NCBI GenBank assembly: GCA_913055565.1
Contig: CAJXKP010000005.1
Location: forward strand, 42,357-106,356
Direction: 5' to 3'
Source: an uncultured Ectothiorhodospiraceae bacterium
GTDB lineage: Bacteria > Pseudomonadota > Gammaproteobacteria > Nitrococcales > Nitrococcaceae
Length of the DNA stretch: 64,000 bases
In this document: positions 29,059-39,312 of the stretch, in pieces
Layout of the letters: the number at the start of each line of letters is the position of its first letter
Position numbering within the stretch: the first letter of the stretch is position 1
The notes under the pieces: model-generated
What the model saw: only the letters and a program-made list of their open reading frames with translations
Databases searched by the model: none
Told to the model about the DNA's origin: nothing
Program-made: the position numbers and the translations under genes

Positions 29059-30338
29059 TCCCGAATATGACCGTTACCGAGGACCACGAACTTCTCCGAG
29101 GTCAGCCCCTCGAGCCCAACGGGGCCGCGCGCATGGAGCTTATCGGTGCTGACACCGATCTCGGCACCCAGGCCGTACTCGAAACCATCGGCAAATCGGG
29201 TCGAGGCGTTGACCATGACCGAACTGGAATCCACCTCGCGCAGAAAACGCTGCGCCTTGGACCAGTTCTCAGTCACGATGGCATCGGTATGACGCGAGCT
29301 GTGCGCCTCGATATGCTCGATGGCCTGATCCAGGTCAGCGACCACGCGCACGGCTAGCTCGGGCGCGAGGTACTCGCTGTCCCAGTCGGCATCGCTCGCC
29401 TCGCCGACGCGCGCGCACAGATCGCGACTGACCGGGCAGCCGCGCAGACTCACCCCATGCTCGGCGAGCGCATCCGCCACCGCCGGCAGCAGCTCGGGGG
29501 CAACGGTCTCATGGATGAGCAGCGTCTCCATGGTATTGCACGTGCCGTAGCGCTGGGTCTTGGCATTAATCGCGACGCGCTGCGCCTTATCGGGGTTGGC
29601 GTCGCTGTCGAGGTAGACATGACACACCCCTTCGAGGTGCTTGATCATGGGTACAGTAGCGCCTTCCATGATGCGGGTGATCAAGCCCTTGCCGCCGCGC
29701 GGCACCAGGACATCGACATAATCATCCATGGTAATGAGCTCACCAACGGCCTCGCGGTCCGTAGTGGCGACGACCTGCACGGCCGTCTCCGGCAGGTCCG
29801 CCACCAAGAGCCCCTCGCCAATGCACGCCGCGATGGCTTGATTACTGTGGATCGCCTCCGAGCCGCCGCGCAGGATGGCGGCGTTGCCGGACTTCAGGCA
29901 CAGCGCGGCGGCGTCGGCGGTCACATTGGGCCGTGATTCGTAGACGATCCCGACCACGCCCAGCGGCACCCGCATACGCCCAACCTGGATACCACTCGGG
30001 CGCGAGCTCATATCCCGGATAGCGCCCACCGGGTCGGGTAGGGCCGCGATTTGGCGCAGGCCCTCGGCCATGGCGCCCATGCGCGCGTCGGTGAGCTGCA
30101 AACGATCCAGCAACGCAGAATCCAAGCCGTTGGATCGCCCGGCCTCCATGTCCTTGTCGTTGGCATCCTTGATCTGCTGGCGGCGGGCGTAGATGGCATC
30201 GGCCGTCGCCTCCAGGGCGCGATTGCGCACGCCCGTCTCCGCGCGGGCAACATCGCGCCCGGCCTGCCGCGCCTGTTCCCCGAGGCCGCGCATGTAGCCC
30301 TTGATATCGGATCCCACCGCGTCTGTTTGTGCATTCAT
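29055..30338 (-). CDS. proA: Gamma-glutamyl phosphate reductase
   Basis: NADPH-dependent reductase making glutamate semialdehyde for proline. It has 427 residues. The catalytic cysteine is Cys267 in [12 protein letters not shown], and the nucleotide region has [14 protein letters not shown]. Proline is also a compatible solute, of possible interest if the organism is salt-adapted. The partner proB is not in the window. It overlaps holA by 4 bases. Confidence 0.97.
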   Translation of the reverse strand: MNAQTDAVGSDIKGYMRGLGEQARQAGRDVARAETGVRNRALEATADAIYARRQQIKDANDKDMEAGRSNGLDSALLDRLQLTDARMGAMAEGLRQIAALPDPVGAIRDMSSRPSGIQVGRMRVPLGVVGIVYESRPNVTADAAALCLKSGNAAILRGGSEAIHSNQAIAACIGEGLLVADLPETAVQVVATTDREAVGELITMDDYVDVLVPRGGKGLITRIMEGATVPMIKHLEGVCHVYLDSDANPDKAQRVAINAKTQRYGTCNTMETLLIHETVAPELLPAVADALAEHGVSLRGCPVSRDLCARVGEASDADWDSEYLAPELAVRVVADLDQAIEHIEAHSSRHTDAIVTENWSKAQRFLREVDSSSVMVNASTRFADGFEYGLGAEIGVSTDKLHARGPVGLEGLTSEKFVVLGNGHIRE

Positions 30339-31390
30339 CGCTGTCTTCCCCCGGTGGCGCCGCGGGCGGCCGACTCATCCGCCGCGGCGCATGCCAACTG
30401 ATCCGCCAATTGTATCAGCTCGTCCCACGGCCGGCCGGCCTCCGCCCCTTTGACCAAGGCATCCGCCCGCGCCGCCCGAGCCAGGAGCTGCTGCCACGCC
30501 GCCTGCTGGCCGCGGGCCGCCAGCCTGGTGTAGCTGCGCTGTTGCGGTCGCGGGATGCGGTGACGCCCAAAGATGCCATCGCTGCCATCGCCTCGGCGCG
30601 ACGCACTCTGGAGCTCAACGAGTACCCGCAGATCCCGCGCCAGGGCCCAGAGCACCAGCGTCGGCGGCTCATCGGCCTCACGCAACGACTGGGCAATCCG
30701 CAATGTGCGAGCGCGATCACCGGCCCGCGCCGCCGCCGGCAGATCGAAGACATCGTAGCGCTGATTGGGAACGACCGCGGCCCGCACCGTCGCCGCATCC
30801 ACCTCGCCGTGACCCTGGATAAGCCACAGCTTGTCGATCTCCTGAGCGCCAGCAAGGAGATTACCCTCGGCACGCTGGGCGAGGAGCGAGATCGCATCCG
30901 GCGTAGGGCTCAGCCCTCGTTGGCGCATCCGCTGCTCGATCCAGCGCGGCATCTCATCGCCACGAACCGGCCACGCATAGACCATGACGCCGGCGCTGGC
31001 CAGGTTAGCAACCCAGCCACTGCTGCGCTGGCGGGCCTCGAGACGCTCGGTGGCGACGATCAACAGCGTGTCCTCGGGCGGCTGTGCCGCGAACGCCTGC
31101 AGGATACGACTACCCTGCTGCCCCGGCTTGCCCCCGGGCAGCCGGAGCTCGATGAGACGGCGTTCGGCGAACAAGGAGAGGTTATCCCGGGCCTCCAGGA
31201 GGCCGTTCCAGTCGAAATTGCCCTCGCCGTGGAGCACCTCCCGCTCGGCGAACCCCGCCTGGGACGCGGCACGCCTGATCAGGCCCAGACTCTCCTCAAT
31301 GATGAGCGGCTCCTCGCCGGCCACCAGATACACCGGCGCGAGCTGCGTGGCGAGGTGCTGCTCAAGCTGCTCAGGGCGGAGCTGGGCCAT
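30335..31390 (-). CDS. holA: DNA polymerase III delta subunit
   Basis: Clamp-loader delta subunit that opens the beta clamp. It has 351 residues with the AAA+-like fold but no functional Walker A, as expected. The N-terminus begins [13 protein letters not shown] and continues [16 protein letters not shown]; the mid-region has [19 protein letters not shown]. It lies between lptE (7 bases away) and proA, which matches the leuS-lptE-holA order of E. coli. Confidence 0.93.
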   Translation of the reverse strand: MAQLRPEQLEQHLATQLAPVYLVAGEEPLIIEESLGLIRRAASQAGFAEREVLHGEGNFDWNGLLEARDNLSLFAERRLIELRLPGGKPGQQGSRILQAFAAQPPEDTLLIVATERLEARQRSSGWVANLASAGVMVYAWPVRGDEMPRWIEQRMRQRGLSPTPDAISLLAQRAEGNLLAGAQEIDKLWLIQGHGEVDAATVRAAVVPNQRYDVFDLPAAARAGDRARTLRIAQSLREADEPPTLVLWALARDLRVLVELQSASRRGDGSDGIFGRHRIPRPQQRSYTRLAARGQQAAWQQLLARAARADALVKGAEAGRPWDELIQLADQLACAAADESAARGATGGRQR

Positions 31391-31397
31391 CAGGGCC

Positions 31398-31937
31398 TCA
31401 TGATTCGAGGGCGCTCGCTACCTGCGAGAGCATCAGGCGCAGCGCCTCGTCCCGCAGCTCCTGCCTGATGCGCTCGCGCTGGGCCTGCTCGGCCTGCACG
31501 TTCCGCGGTGCCGCCTCATAGGTATCGGAGGCGCGCACGGTGCGCGTGCGTATGAGCGGCGCCCCCCGCTCGTCACCCGAGGCACTCGTTGCGGCCGGAC
31601 GCAGCATAAAGCTGAGCCGGTAGGTCAACTCCCAGGCACGGGCGCGGCCATCGTCGTCGGTCTCAATAGTTCGCCGCCGGGTATTATTACCAAGGAGAAC
31701 CAGCATCGGCGCTTCGGCGTCGGCATTGACCACCTCGGCACCGAAGCGGCGTAACGACTGGCGCGTCAGCTGGAGCAACTCACCCTCACCCACCTCGGAT
31801 TGCACCGCCAGACGCTGGCCCTCAAGCGCGCCCTGGCCGGCGCCGCGCAGATGCCAGCCACAGGCGGTTACCAGTACCAGCAGGGCTAGCGCGACACCTA
31901 GCCGCGCCGCCACCGGGGCATACCCTCTACTTAGCAA
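31398..31937 (-). CDS. lptE: LPS assembly lipoprotein LptE
   Basis: Outer-membrane lipoprotein that plugs the LptD barrel. It has about 179 residues from a TTG start overlapping the end of leuS; an in-frame GTG eight codons further in would also leave a signal peptide. The lipobox LVTAC places the lipidated Cys near residue 26, followed by GWHLRG, the usual LptE mature N-terminus. It lies between leuS and holA. Its partner lptD is not in the window. Confidence 0.92.
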   Translation of the reverse strand: MLSRGYAPVAARLGVALALLVLVTACGWHLRGAGQGALEGQRLAVQSEVGEGELLQLTRQSLRRFGAEVVNADAEAPMLVLLGNNTRRRTIETDDDGRARAWELTYRLSFMLRPAATSASGDERGAPLIRTRTVRASDTYEAAPRNVQAEQAQRERIRQELRDEALRLMLSQVASALES

Positions 31938-34377
31938 CGATATTCACCAGCTTGCCGGGCACGACCACCACCTTGTGGATCGTCTTATCGTGGGTAAAGC
32001 GCTGCACATGGGCGTCCGCCAAGGCCTGCTCCTCGATGGTGTCGCGCTCGGCCCCGGTCGGAACCTCGATACGGCTGCGCAGCTTGCCATTGACCTGCAC
32101 CACCAGCTCAACCGTGTCGCGAACTAGGGCAATGTCGTCGACGGCCGGCCAGGCCTCATCCACCACGGCATCCGCATGCCCCAGCTCGAACCACAGGCGG
32201 TGGGTGATATGGGGCACGATAGGCGCCAACAGGCGCACCACCGTCTCCAGGGCCTCCTGCATGACCGCGCGGCCCTGCTCGCTGTCATCCTGGCAGCGCC
32301 CCAACGCATTGCACAGCTCCATCACCGCCGCGATGGCCGTATTGAAGGTGTAGCGCCGGCCTATATCATCGCTCGCCTTGGCGATGGTCTCGTGGACCTT
32401 GCGGCGCAGCGCGCGCTGCTCATCCGTCAGGGCCTCAACATCCAGGGCCGGCACCGGTGCCGACTGGACATGCCCTCGCACCAGCTGCCACAGGCGCCGC
32501 AGGAACCGATAGGCGCCCTCCACGCCGCTATCCGACCATTCCAGGGACTGCTCCGGCGGCGCCGCGAACATCGCGAACAGACGCACGGTATCCGCCCCGA
32601 AGCGATCCACCATGGCCTGGGGGTCGACGGTATTGCCCTTGGACTTCGACATCTTGGCACCGTCCTTGAGGACCATGCCCTGTGTCAGCAGATTGGCGAA
32701 TGGCTCATCCGATTGCACCAGCCCCTGATCGCGCATGAGCTTGTGGAAGAAGCGCGCGTAGAGCAGGTGGAGGATGGCGTGCTCGATGCCACCGATGTAC
32801 TGATGCACCGGCGTCCAGTAATCGGCCCGCTGGTCGAGCATGGCGCGATCGTTATCGGCACAGGCGAAACGCGCGTAGTACCACGCCGACTCCATGAAGG
32901 TATCGAAGGTATCCGTCTCACGCTCGGCCTGAGCGCCGCAGTCGGGGCAGCTGGTCTGATAGAACTGGGGCATGCGCTTGAGCGGTGACCCGGTGCCACT
33001 CATATCCACCTGCTCGGGCAGCACCACCGGCAGATCCTCATCCGGCACCGGCACATCGCCGCATGCCGGGCACTGGATCATGGGGATCGGCGCGCCCCAG
33101 TAGCGCTGGCGCGAGACGCCCCAATCGCGCAGGCGATAGTTGACCTCGCGCCCGCCGCGGCCCTCGGCAGCGAAGCGCTCAGCGAGCCTGTCGAAGGCCT
33201 CGTCCGAGCTCAAGCCGTTGTAGTCGCCGGAGTTGATGAGTCGACCCTTGCCCGGGATAGCGCCTGCCGTGACATCGCCCTCGCCGTCGTCAGGCTCGAT
33301 GACCTGGGTCACCGGTAGGCTGTAGGCGTGGGCGAATTCCCAGTCACGCTGGTCATGGGCCGGGACGGCCATGACCGCCCCGGTGCCGTACTCCATGAGC
33401 ACGAAGTTGGCGATCCAAACGGGCAGCTCAGCCCCCGTGATCGGATGCCTGACCCGCAGGCCCGTATCCATGCCCCGCTTGTCCATGGTGGCCACGTCGG
33501 CCTCCGCCAGCGCCGTGCGCTGGCATGCCGCGACGAACTCGCCCAGGGCCTGATCCTGCTGGGCGAGCTCCTGGGCCAGCGGATGCTCGGCGGCGAGTCC
33601 CATGTAGCTAGCGCCGAAGATGGTATCGGGCCGCGTGGTGTAGGCATTCAGTGTCTGCGTCCGCCCGACCACCTCGAACTCGATCGACACCCCCTCCGAG
33701 CGCCCGATCCAGTTGCGCTGCATCGCGCGCACCTGTTCTGGCCAGCCCTCCAGCTGGTCCAGGTCGGCGAGGAGCTGATCCGCGTAGTCGGTGATTCGCA
33801 GGAACCACTGGGGGATGGCTCGCCGCTCAACCAGCGCGCCGGAGCGCCACCCGCGCCCATTCTCGACCTGCTCGTTCGCCAGCACGGTTTGATCGACGGG
33901 ATCCCAGTTAACCGTGGCGGTCTTTTTGTAGACCATGCCCTGGCGATAGAGCTGGATGAAGAACCACTGCTCCCAGCGGTAGTAGTCGGGCTCGCAGGTC
34001 GCGAATTCGCGGTGCCAGTCGTAACCAAAGCCCAACCGCTTGAGCTGGCCACGCATGAAACGGATGTTCTCGCGCGTCCACTCCGCCGGCGGCACGCCAT
34101 TATCGACCGCCGCGTTCTCAGCCGGCAGTCCGAAGGCGTCCCAACCCATGGGCTGGAGAACATGGCGACCCTGCATGCGCTGATAGCGCGCGATGACATC
34201 GCCGATGGTGTAATTACGAACATGGCCCATATGCAGCTTGCCGCTGGGATACGGGAACATCGACAGGCAGTAGTAGGGTTCGCGTGCCGGCTCTTCAGTC
34301 ACCCGAAAGCTGTCGTTGTCGTCCCAGTAGCGCTGGGCCTCGGCCTCGAGCCTATCGGGTTGGTACGTGTCGTCCAT
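31927..34377 (-). CDS. leuS: Leucyl-tRNA synthetase
   Basis: Class I synthetase charging tRNA-Leu. The ATG at 34377 gives 816 residues; an open extension to 34452 is not similar to the family. The HIGH motif appears as HMGH at 49-52, and KMSKS is at 575-579. The editing domain is present between them with [18 protein letters not shown] sequence, and a zinc-ribbon pair [15 protein letters not shown] lies near the middle. It overlaps lptE by 11 bases. Confidence 0.98.
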   Translation of the reverse strand: MDDTYQPDRLEAEAQRYWDDNDSFRVTEEPAREPYYCLSMFPYPSGKLHMGHVRNYTIGDVIARYQRMQGRHVLQPMGWDAFGLPAENAAVDNGVPPAEWTRENIRFMRGQLKRLGFGYDWHREFATCEPDYYRWEQWFFIQLYRQGMVYKKTATVNWDPVDQTVLANEQVENGRGWRSGALVERRAIPQWFLRITDYADQLLADLDQLEGWPEQVRAMQRNWIGRSEGVSIEFEVVGRTQTLNAYTTRPDTIFGASYMGLAAEHPLAQELAQQDQALGEFVAACQRTALAEADVATMDKRGMDTGLRVRHPITGAELPVWIANFVLMEYGTGAVMAVPAHDQRDWEFAHAYSLPVTQVIEPDDGEGDVTAGAIPGKGRLINSGDYNGLSSDEAFDRLAERFAAEGRGGREVNYRLRDWGVSRQRYWGAPIPMIQCPACGDVPVPDEDLPVVLPEQVDMSGTGSPLKRMPQFYQTSCPDCGAQAERETDTFDTFMESAWYYARFACADNDRAMLDQRADYWTPVHQYIGGIEHAILHLLYARFFHKLMRDQGLVQSDEPFANLLTQGMVLKDGAKMSKSKGNTVDPQAMVDRFGADTVRLFAMFAAPPEQSLEWSDSGVEGAYRFLRRLWQLVRGHVQSAPVPALDVEALTDEQRALRRKVHETIAKASDDIGRRYTFNTAIAAVMELCNALGRCQDDSEQGRAVMQEALETVVRLLAPIVPHITHRLWFELGHADAVVDEAWPAVDDIALVRDTVELVVQVNGKLRSRIEVPTGAERDTIEEQALADAHVQRFTHDKTIHKVVVVPGKLVNIVAK

Positions 34378-34620
34378 TCGCGTTCGCTGCTCTTGGGGTC
34401 GCTGCCGTCCGGGCGGACGCCGCGAATACGGCGCAACCGTGGTGAAGCTCAACGGCGGCAGGCGGCTTACGAGCTATGGCAGCGCCACCGCGCCCTGAAG
34501 CGCGCCAATATACCGCGTGTGGCCGACCCATGCATCTGCCGCCCCCCCGAAGGCATTGCTAGGGCGAGCGATAATCGCGACACTGAAGGTAGATCAGGCC
34601 CTATCAGGGAGGCGGCGTCG
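34378..34620. other. Divergent intergenic region leuS/ybeL
   Basis: 243 bases between divergent leuS and ybeL. No RNA gene or clear promoter hexamers were recognised. The end before ybeL carries GGGAGG as a possible ribosome site (34607-34612). Confidence 0.4.
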
Positions 34621-35154
34621 ATGAGCGAGTCCAACCAGGATGACAAGCATCGCGAGGTTCACGGCTACGAACGCATGCTCGCGCAGCTACGGGAGGCGAT
34701 CACGAAATGGCGTGATGACGCTAGCCCGCGCCTGCACTACGCCCTCACAAGCGCACGCGACCATGTCGTCGAGATGGGTGAGCTCAGCCGGGAAGAGGCC
34801 GAACGCGTCGCCGATTGGTTGCGGCGAGACATCGAGGAGGCCGCCGACTATACCGCGCGCAGCGAGTCGGATCTCAGCGACTGGCTGCAGATGGACCGCC
34901 AGCTCATCGAGAGTTGGCTGTGGGATCAGTTCAGCGCCGTCGCCGACGAGACGCGGCTTGAATGGAAGCCGCTAGCGCCGACGGACAGCGAGCCCGCCGC
35001 CTACCACACCGGTGAGATTGCCGGGCCCGGGACCCTGATCTGCCGCAATTGCGGCGAGACGCTCCAGTTCCAGCGCGCCGGCCACATCCCGCCATGCCCG
35101 CAGTGCCACGGCAGCGTCTTCACGCGGCCCATTAGCGATGGCGATCACGGCTGA
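34621..35154 (+). CDS. ybeL: Zinc-ribbon protein YbeL (DUF1451)
   Basis: Conserved cytoplasmic protein of unknown function, 177 residues from the ATG at 34621; the open frame extends far upstream as an antisense shadow of leuS. The N-terminal part is helical and highly charged (YERMLAQLREAITKW), and the C-terminus holds a zinc ribbon with CRNC (GTLICRNCGETLQF) and CPQC (PPCPQCHGSVF). It lies divergently beside leuS, as in E. coli. Confidence 0.88.
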   Translation: MSESNQDDKHREVHGYERMLAQLREAITKWRDDASPRLHYALTSARDHVVEMGELSREEAERVADWLRRDIEEAADYTARSESDLSDWLQMDRQLIESWLWDQFSAVADETRLEWKPLAPTDSEPAAYHTGEIAGPGTLICRNCGETLQFQRAGHIPPCPQCHGSVFTRPISDGDHG

Positions 35155-35226
35155 TCCGCTGCGGCGGATGGGCTGTGGTCCGCCGCCGGAGCTCGAGCCG
35201 CCGACGGCTGGCGCTCCAGAAACGGA

Positions 35227-36723
35227 TCAGCCTCGGCGAGCCCTGATCCGCGCGGCGACGCTCGCCAGGAGCAGGCCCGTGAAGACCAGAGCGACGATGG
35301 GCCCGTCCTCCCAGCGGCTGTAGGGCGTCGCCCCCACTCGCGGCTGGACGCGACCGGTCAAAACGGCGCGCTGGAACATCGGCGCGCGCTGACGTACCCG
35401 GCCGTCCGCACCGACAAGCGCGGTTATGCCGGTATTGGTACTGCGAAGCATGGGCCGGCCGGCCTCGAGGCTCCGCATGCGCGCGATCTGGAGGTGCTGA
35501 TAGGGCGCACTGGAATCGCCGAACCAGCCGTCGTTGCTGACGTTGAGCAGCAGACCGGCCTCCGGCACGGTGTCAGCAACCTCATCACCGAAGGTCACCT
35601 CATAGCACACCGAGACACCGACCTCGACGCCCGCCGCCGACAGCCGCGTCGCCTCGTCGCCGGGGCTGATGTCGCCCAGGGGCGCGCCAACGAAGTCGAG
35701 CAGGCCGCCGAGCCAACCCCGAAACGGCACGTACTCGCCGAACGGCACCAGGTGGCGCTTGTGATAGGCGCGCTCCGGCTGATCCAGGACCATGACCGCG
35801 TTGTAGAGCTGGCGCTCATCGTCGACACGCGGGATGCCAGTAATGACGTCCGTGCCGGCCCGCCCGGCCTCTTCCGCCAGGGGGGCGAGCCAACCATCGC
35901 GTACCCGGCGATAGAACGCTGGCACCGCGGTCTCAGGCCAGATAACGAGCGGCTTGCCTAGATGCTCCCGTGTCCGCGCGGTGTAGTAGCGCAGCGTCTC
36001 GCGCCGGCTACTCGCCTGCCATTTCTGATCCGGCGGCACGTTGCCCTGCACCATCGCAAACGCCAGCGGCTCGCCGTCGGGGGAGGTCCACGCGATCCGA
36101 TCCAGCAGCCCGCTACCAAAGTAGACGGCCACAATGACGGCCAGCCAGCCGGTACGCCAGCGGCTAGGACTGATAACGACCGCGGCCAGCGCGCCGGCGA
36201 CCAGCGCCACCACCAGGCTGACACCGAATAGCCCGAGCACCGGGGCCAGCGCAGCCACCCCCTGATCGATCTGGGAGTAGCCGACGGCAAGCCAAGTCGC
36301 CCCCGTGAACAACCAGCTCCGCACCCACTCCACGACCACCCAGGTCAGCGGCAGCGTGAGCGCCGCGGTCCAATCGGAGCGGCCAGAACCCAACCGCCGC
36401 CCCAGCCACAGGGCGATCATCGGCAGCAGTGCGAATAGGGCGACGAAGATCGGCGTTGCCAAGGACGCCGGCACGGGGCCGCCGCCATAGCGGCTGATGC
36501 TCACAAAGATCCAGTAGACGCCCAGGCCCGCATAGCCGAGACCGAAGACGTAGCCGAGGCCCCAGACAGGCCGTCGCTGGCTGGTAGCAACGAGATAGAA
36601 GGCAACCGCGAGCCCGGCGATCGCGAGCCACGCGCGATTGAAGGGGGCAAACGACAGCGCCATCGCGATGCCGGCGGCCAGCGCCGCCGCGTACCGAGCG
36701 AAGGTATGGGCGCGCGGCGTCAT
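35227..36723 (-). CDS. lnt: Apolipoprotein N-acyltransferase
   Basis: Adds the third acyl chain to lipoproteins at the inner membrane. It has 498 residues: about six N-terminal transmembrane helices, a periplasmic nitrilase-like domain, and a final membrane helix. The nitrilase triad is Glu264 (WPETAVPAF), Lys322 (YHKRHLVPFGEY) and Cys373 (SVCYEVTFGD). It overlaps corC by 4 bases. Its presence agrees with the LptE lipoprotein and a Lol pathway. Confidence 0.97.
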   Translation of the reverse strand: MTPRAHTFARYAAALAAGIAMALSFAPFNRAWLAIAGLAVAFYLVATSQRRPVWGLGYVFGLGYAGLGVYWIFVSISRYGGGPVPASLATPIFVALFALLPMIALWLGRRLGSGRSDWTAALTLPLTWVVVEWVRSWLFTGATWLAVGYSQIDQGVAALAPVLGLFGVSLVVALVAGALAAVVISPSRWRTGWLAVIVAVYFGSGLLDRIAWTSPDGEPLAFAMVQGNVPPDQKWQASSRRETLRYYTARTREHLGKPLVIWPETAVPAFYRRVRDGWLAPLAEEAGRAGTDVITGIPRVDDERQLYNAVMVLDQPERAYHKRHLVPFGEYVPFRGWLGGLLDFVGAPLGDISPGDEATRLSAAGVEVGVSVCYEVTFGDEVADTVPEAGLLLNVSNDGWFGDSSAPYQHLQIARMRSLEAGRPMLRSTNTGITALVGADGRVRQRAPMFQRAVLTGRVQPRVGATPYSRWEDGPIVALVFTGLLLASVAARIRARRG

Positions 36724-37625
36724 TCGGGGTGCTGATCTCGCCCGTCGTCGGCGCCATCCACATCAACGACCGGAGGCGTCACGATGAGCAGATGGACACG
36801 GCGGCTATCGGCCCGCACGACCTCGAAGCGATGCTCACCGAGCACGATGCTCTCACCGCGTCGTGGGACGTGGCCGAAGCCATTGGCGACCAGGCCGCCG
36901 ATGGTGTCGAACTCGTCGCTCTCGAAATCGGTACCGAAGTAGTCGTTGAAGGCCTCGATGGGTGCCAGCGCCTTGACGACGGTGCGTCCGTCACCGCCGC
37001 CGCTGAGCACCCAGCTATCCGCCGTCGAGTCATGCTCATCGTCGATCTCGCCGACGATCTGCTCGATGACGTCCTCGATGGTGACGATGCCGGCGAGGCC
37101 GCCGTATTCATCGACGACCACGGCCATGTGATTGCGGCTCTCCTGGAATAGCTTGAGCAGCGCGTCGAGCCGCTTGCTCTCCGGGATGAACAGCGCCGGC
37201 CTGAGCAGCTCCCTCAGACTGAACGCGTGATCCGCATCGGGGGCGAGATAGCGCAGCAGATCCTTGGCGATCAGGATGCCGATAACATCATCGCGGCTCT
37301 CGCCCGTGACCGGGAAGCGCGAATGGCCGGTCTCGATGATGTTCGGGAGCAGATCTAGGGCGCGATCGCTACGCTGCAGCACCGCTACCTGGGAGCGCGG
37401 GATCATGATATCCCGGGCCTGGAGCTCCGAGACATGGAGGACCCCCTCGATCATGGCGAGCGCATCCGCATCCAGCAGCGCTCGTTGTTGGGCTCGCTTG
37501 AGCACCTCGACGAGATCGTCCCGGTCCCTGGGCTCGCCGGAGAAAAGCCGCCCGAGCCGCTCCCGCCAACCCGCTCTCGAGGCCTCGTCGAGCTCGCCGC
37601 TACTACCTAGTTGGTCCTCGCTCAT
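36720..37625 (-). CDS. ybeX: CorC-type CBS-domain protein (YbeX)
   Basis: Cytoplasmic protein with two CBS domains (about 68-190, with DIMIPRSQVAVLQRSD and VVVDEYGGLAGIVTIEDVIEQIVGEI, given in part) and a C-terminal CorC_HlyC/transporter-associated domain (about 210-290). Family members have been linked to Mg/Co efflux and more recently to ribosome metabolism in E. coli. It has 301 residues. The upstream 197 bases, normally absent between ybeY and ybeX, contain an inserted repeat element, so its transcription may no longer come only from phoH/ybeY. Confidence 0.92.
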   Translation of the reverse strand: MSEDQLGSSGELDEASRAGWRERLGRLFSGEPRDRDDLVEVLKRAQQRALLDADALAMIEGVLHVSELQARDIMIPRSQVAVLQRSDRALDLLPNIIETGHSRFPVTGESRDDVIGILIAKDLLRYLAPDADHAFSLRELLRPALFIPESKRLDALLKLFQESRNHMAVVVDEYGGLAGIVTIEDVIEQIVGEIDDEHDSTADSWVLSGGGDGRTVVKALAPIEAFNDYFGTDFESDEFDTIGGLVANGFGHVPRRGESIVLGEHRFEVVRADSRRVHLLIVTPPVVDVDGADDGRDQHPE

Positions 37626-37666
37626 GCCCCTCGTTCCTTGCCACCACGCACAGTCATCGCTGCTTC

Positions 37667-37694
37667 GTTAATTCCATGATGGCCGCGAATTAAC
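37667..37694. promoter_or_regulatory. Small AT-rich inverted repeat upstream of ybeX
   Basis: A perfect 8-base inverted repeat GTTAATTC/GAATTAAC separated by 12 bases lies about 40 bases upstream of the ybeX start. It is much more AT-rich than its surroundings. It could be a protein-binding site or part of the remains of the neighbouring insertion; nothing decides between these. Confidence 0.3.
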
Positions 37695-37710
37695 AAACCA
37701 ACGCCGTTAA

Positions 37711-37807
37711 GGAAACGCTGAACCGTTCGCGCGAGCCTCTGGCCGCTGAGCGCGCACGTCGGCAAGACGTGGCTGTCACAGGCCCGCGGGAATTATTCAG
37801 CGTTTCC
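37711..37807. mobile_element. MITE-like element, 97 bp, flanked by TTAA
   Basis: The ends are GGAAACGCTGAA and TTCAGCGTTTCC, perfect inverted repeats; the similarity continues imperfectly for about 30 bases on each side. It is flanked on both sides by TTAA (37707-37710, 37808-37811), which looks like a 4-base target duplication of the YTAR type used by IS5-family elements. The interior has a small hairpin CACGTC-GGCAA-GACGTG at 37755-37771 and no coding capacity. A related, longer copy lies at 46538-46698 in the opposite orientation. Confidence 0.75.
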
Positions 37808-37822
37808 TTAAAGCGCCGGGCG

Positions 37823-38305
37823 CTATCCAAGCTCGCCAGCATAGGGGTCAGGGTAGCCGAGCTCCGCTAGGATAAAGCGCTCGCGCGACTCCATGCGCTC
37901 CGCCTGCTCATCCTCCTGATGATCGTAATCCAGCAGATGCAAGATGCCATGGATGGTCATATGGGCCCAATGAGCGCGCAGCTCCTTGCCCTGCTCGGCG
38001 GCCTCGGCGCGAACCACGGCCGCACAGATCGCCAGATCACCGAGGACCGGAAGGTCGACGCCGGCGGGTAGCTCGGCGGGGAAGGAGAGCACATTGGTGG
38101 CGTAATCGCGCCCCCGGTAGTCCCGATTGAGCTGCCGCCCCTCGTCACGGTCAACGATGCGAATACAGACCTCGGCGGCCGAGCGCAGCCCTTGCAAGGC
38201 CGCACCCACCCACTGGCACAGCGCCGCCTCGTCGGGGAGGTCGGCATCGTCAGTGGCCACGATAACGTCGAGCTCCAGGGCCTCATCGTCCATGACGGCC
38301 GTCAT
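37823..38305 (-). CDS. ybeY: Endoribonuclease YbeY
   Basis: Metal-dependent RNase involved in 16S rRNA 3' end maturation and ribosome quality control. It has 160 residues. The zinc motif [11 protein letters not shown] has His119, His123 and His129, the family's H-x3-H-x5-H pattern. It overlaps phoH by 4 bases, but the usual close coupling to ybeX downstream is broken by about 200 bases. Confidence 0.96.
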   Translation of the reverse strand: MTAVMDDEALELDVIVATDDADLPDEAALCQWVGAALQGLRSAAEVCIRIVDRDEGRQLNRDYRGRDYATNVLSFPAELPAGVDLPVLGDLAICAAVVRAEAAEQGKELRAHWAHMTIHGILHLLDYDHQEDEQAERMESRERFILAELGYPDPYAGELG

Positions 38306-39312
38306 TCCGAGCCACCATCGCCGCTACGGGCATCGTAGGCCTCGACGATGCGCTGGACCAGATTATGGCGAACGACATCGCGGGCATCGAAGAACGTAAA
38401 ACTCACCCCCTCAACGTCGGCGAGGACGTCGATGGCGTCACGCAGCCCGGAGACCGTGTCGCGCGGCAGATCGATCTGGGTGATGTCGCCCGTGACCACG
38501 GCGGTCGAGCCGAAGCCGAGCCGCGTCAGGAACATCTTCATCTGCTCGACCGTGGTGTTCTGCGCCTCGTCCAGGATGACGAACGCGCTGTTCAACGTGC
38601 GACCCCGCATGTAGGCGAGTGGCGCCACCTCGATGACATTGCGCTCGATGAGCTTATTGACACGCTCGAAGCCCATCATCTCGAACAGCGCATCGTACAG
38701 TGGCCGCAGATAGGGATCGACCTTCTGCGCCAGATCCCCGGGCAGGAAGCCGAGCCGTTCACCCGCCTCAACAGCGGGCCGCACCAAGACCAGCCGCTCG
38801 ACCTCATCGCGTTCCAGCGCATCCACGGCACAGGCCACGGCCAGATAGGTCTTGCCCGTGCCCGCCGGACCGATCCCGAAGTTGAGATCATGGGTCAGGA
38901 CCTTGCGCAGGTAGTGCCGTTGATTCGGCCCGCGGCCGCGGATACTGCCCTTGCGCGTACGGATGGCCAGCTCTTCGTCCGCGTCGTCCGGGCGCTCATC
39001 CGCTGCGCGCTCGGCCAGATCGGCGTTCTGGAGGTGGAGATGGACATTCTCGCCGCTGATCTGCTCCCGCGCCGTGTCCTCATAGAGCGCCTGCAGGACG
39101 CGTTCAGCGGCCGCCACCGCGGCCCGATCGCCGGTTACGCTAAAGCGGTGGCCGCGATTCTTAATGGCGACGTTGAGCCGCGTCTCGAGCTGACGCAGAT
39201 TCTCGTCGAACTGGCCGCAGAGATTGGCTAGGCGATCGTTGTCGGTCGGCTGGAGGGTGAAATCGCTGCTGTCATCGCTGGTGGCGCCGGACGACTGATT
39301 GCTACTGCTCAT
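38302..39312 (-). CDS. ybeZ: PhoH-like ATPase (YbeZ)
   Basis: PhoH-family ATPase that partners YbeY in RNA metabolism. The ATG at 39312 (MSSSNQSSG) is preferred over a TTG at 39333 inside miaB, giving 336 residues. Walker A GPAGTGKT is at 148-155 and Walker B is [12 protein letters not shown]-like N-terminal region precedes the ATPase domain. It follows miaB directly. Confidence 0.95.
   Translation of the reverse strand: MSSSNQSSGATSDDSSDFTLQPTDNDRLANLCGQFDENLRQLETRLNVAIKNRGHRFSVTGDRAAVAAAERVLQALYEDTAREQISGENVHLHLQNADLAERAADERPDDADEELAIRTRKGSIRGRGPNQRHYLRKVLTHDLNFGIGPAGTGKTYLAVACAVDALERDEVERLVLVRPAVEAGERLGFLPGDLAQKVDPYLRPLYDALFEMMGFERVNKLIERNVIEVAPLAYMRGRTLNSAFVILDEAQNTTVEQMKMFLTRLGFGSTAVVTGDITQIDLPRDTVSGLRDAIDVLADVEGVSFTFFDARDVVRHNLVQRIVEAYDARSGDGGSE

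Noticed and set aside
30329..31468. 379-codon plus-strand open frame opposite holA
   Set aside because: Shadow frame of holA, low-complexity and Arg/Leu-rich.
34378..34620. Possible tRNA or small RNA between leuS and ybeL
   Set aside because: No cloverleaf arms, T-loop sequence or terminator was found.
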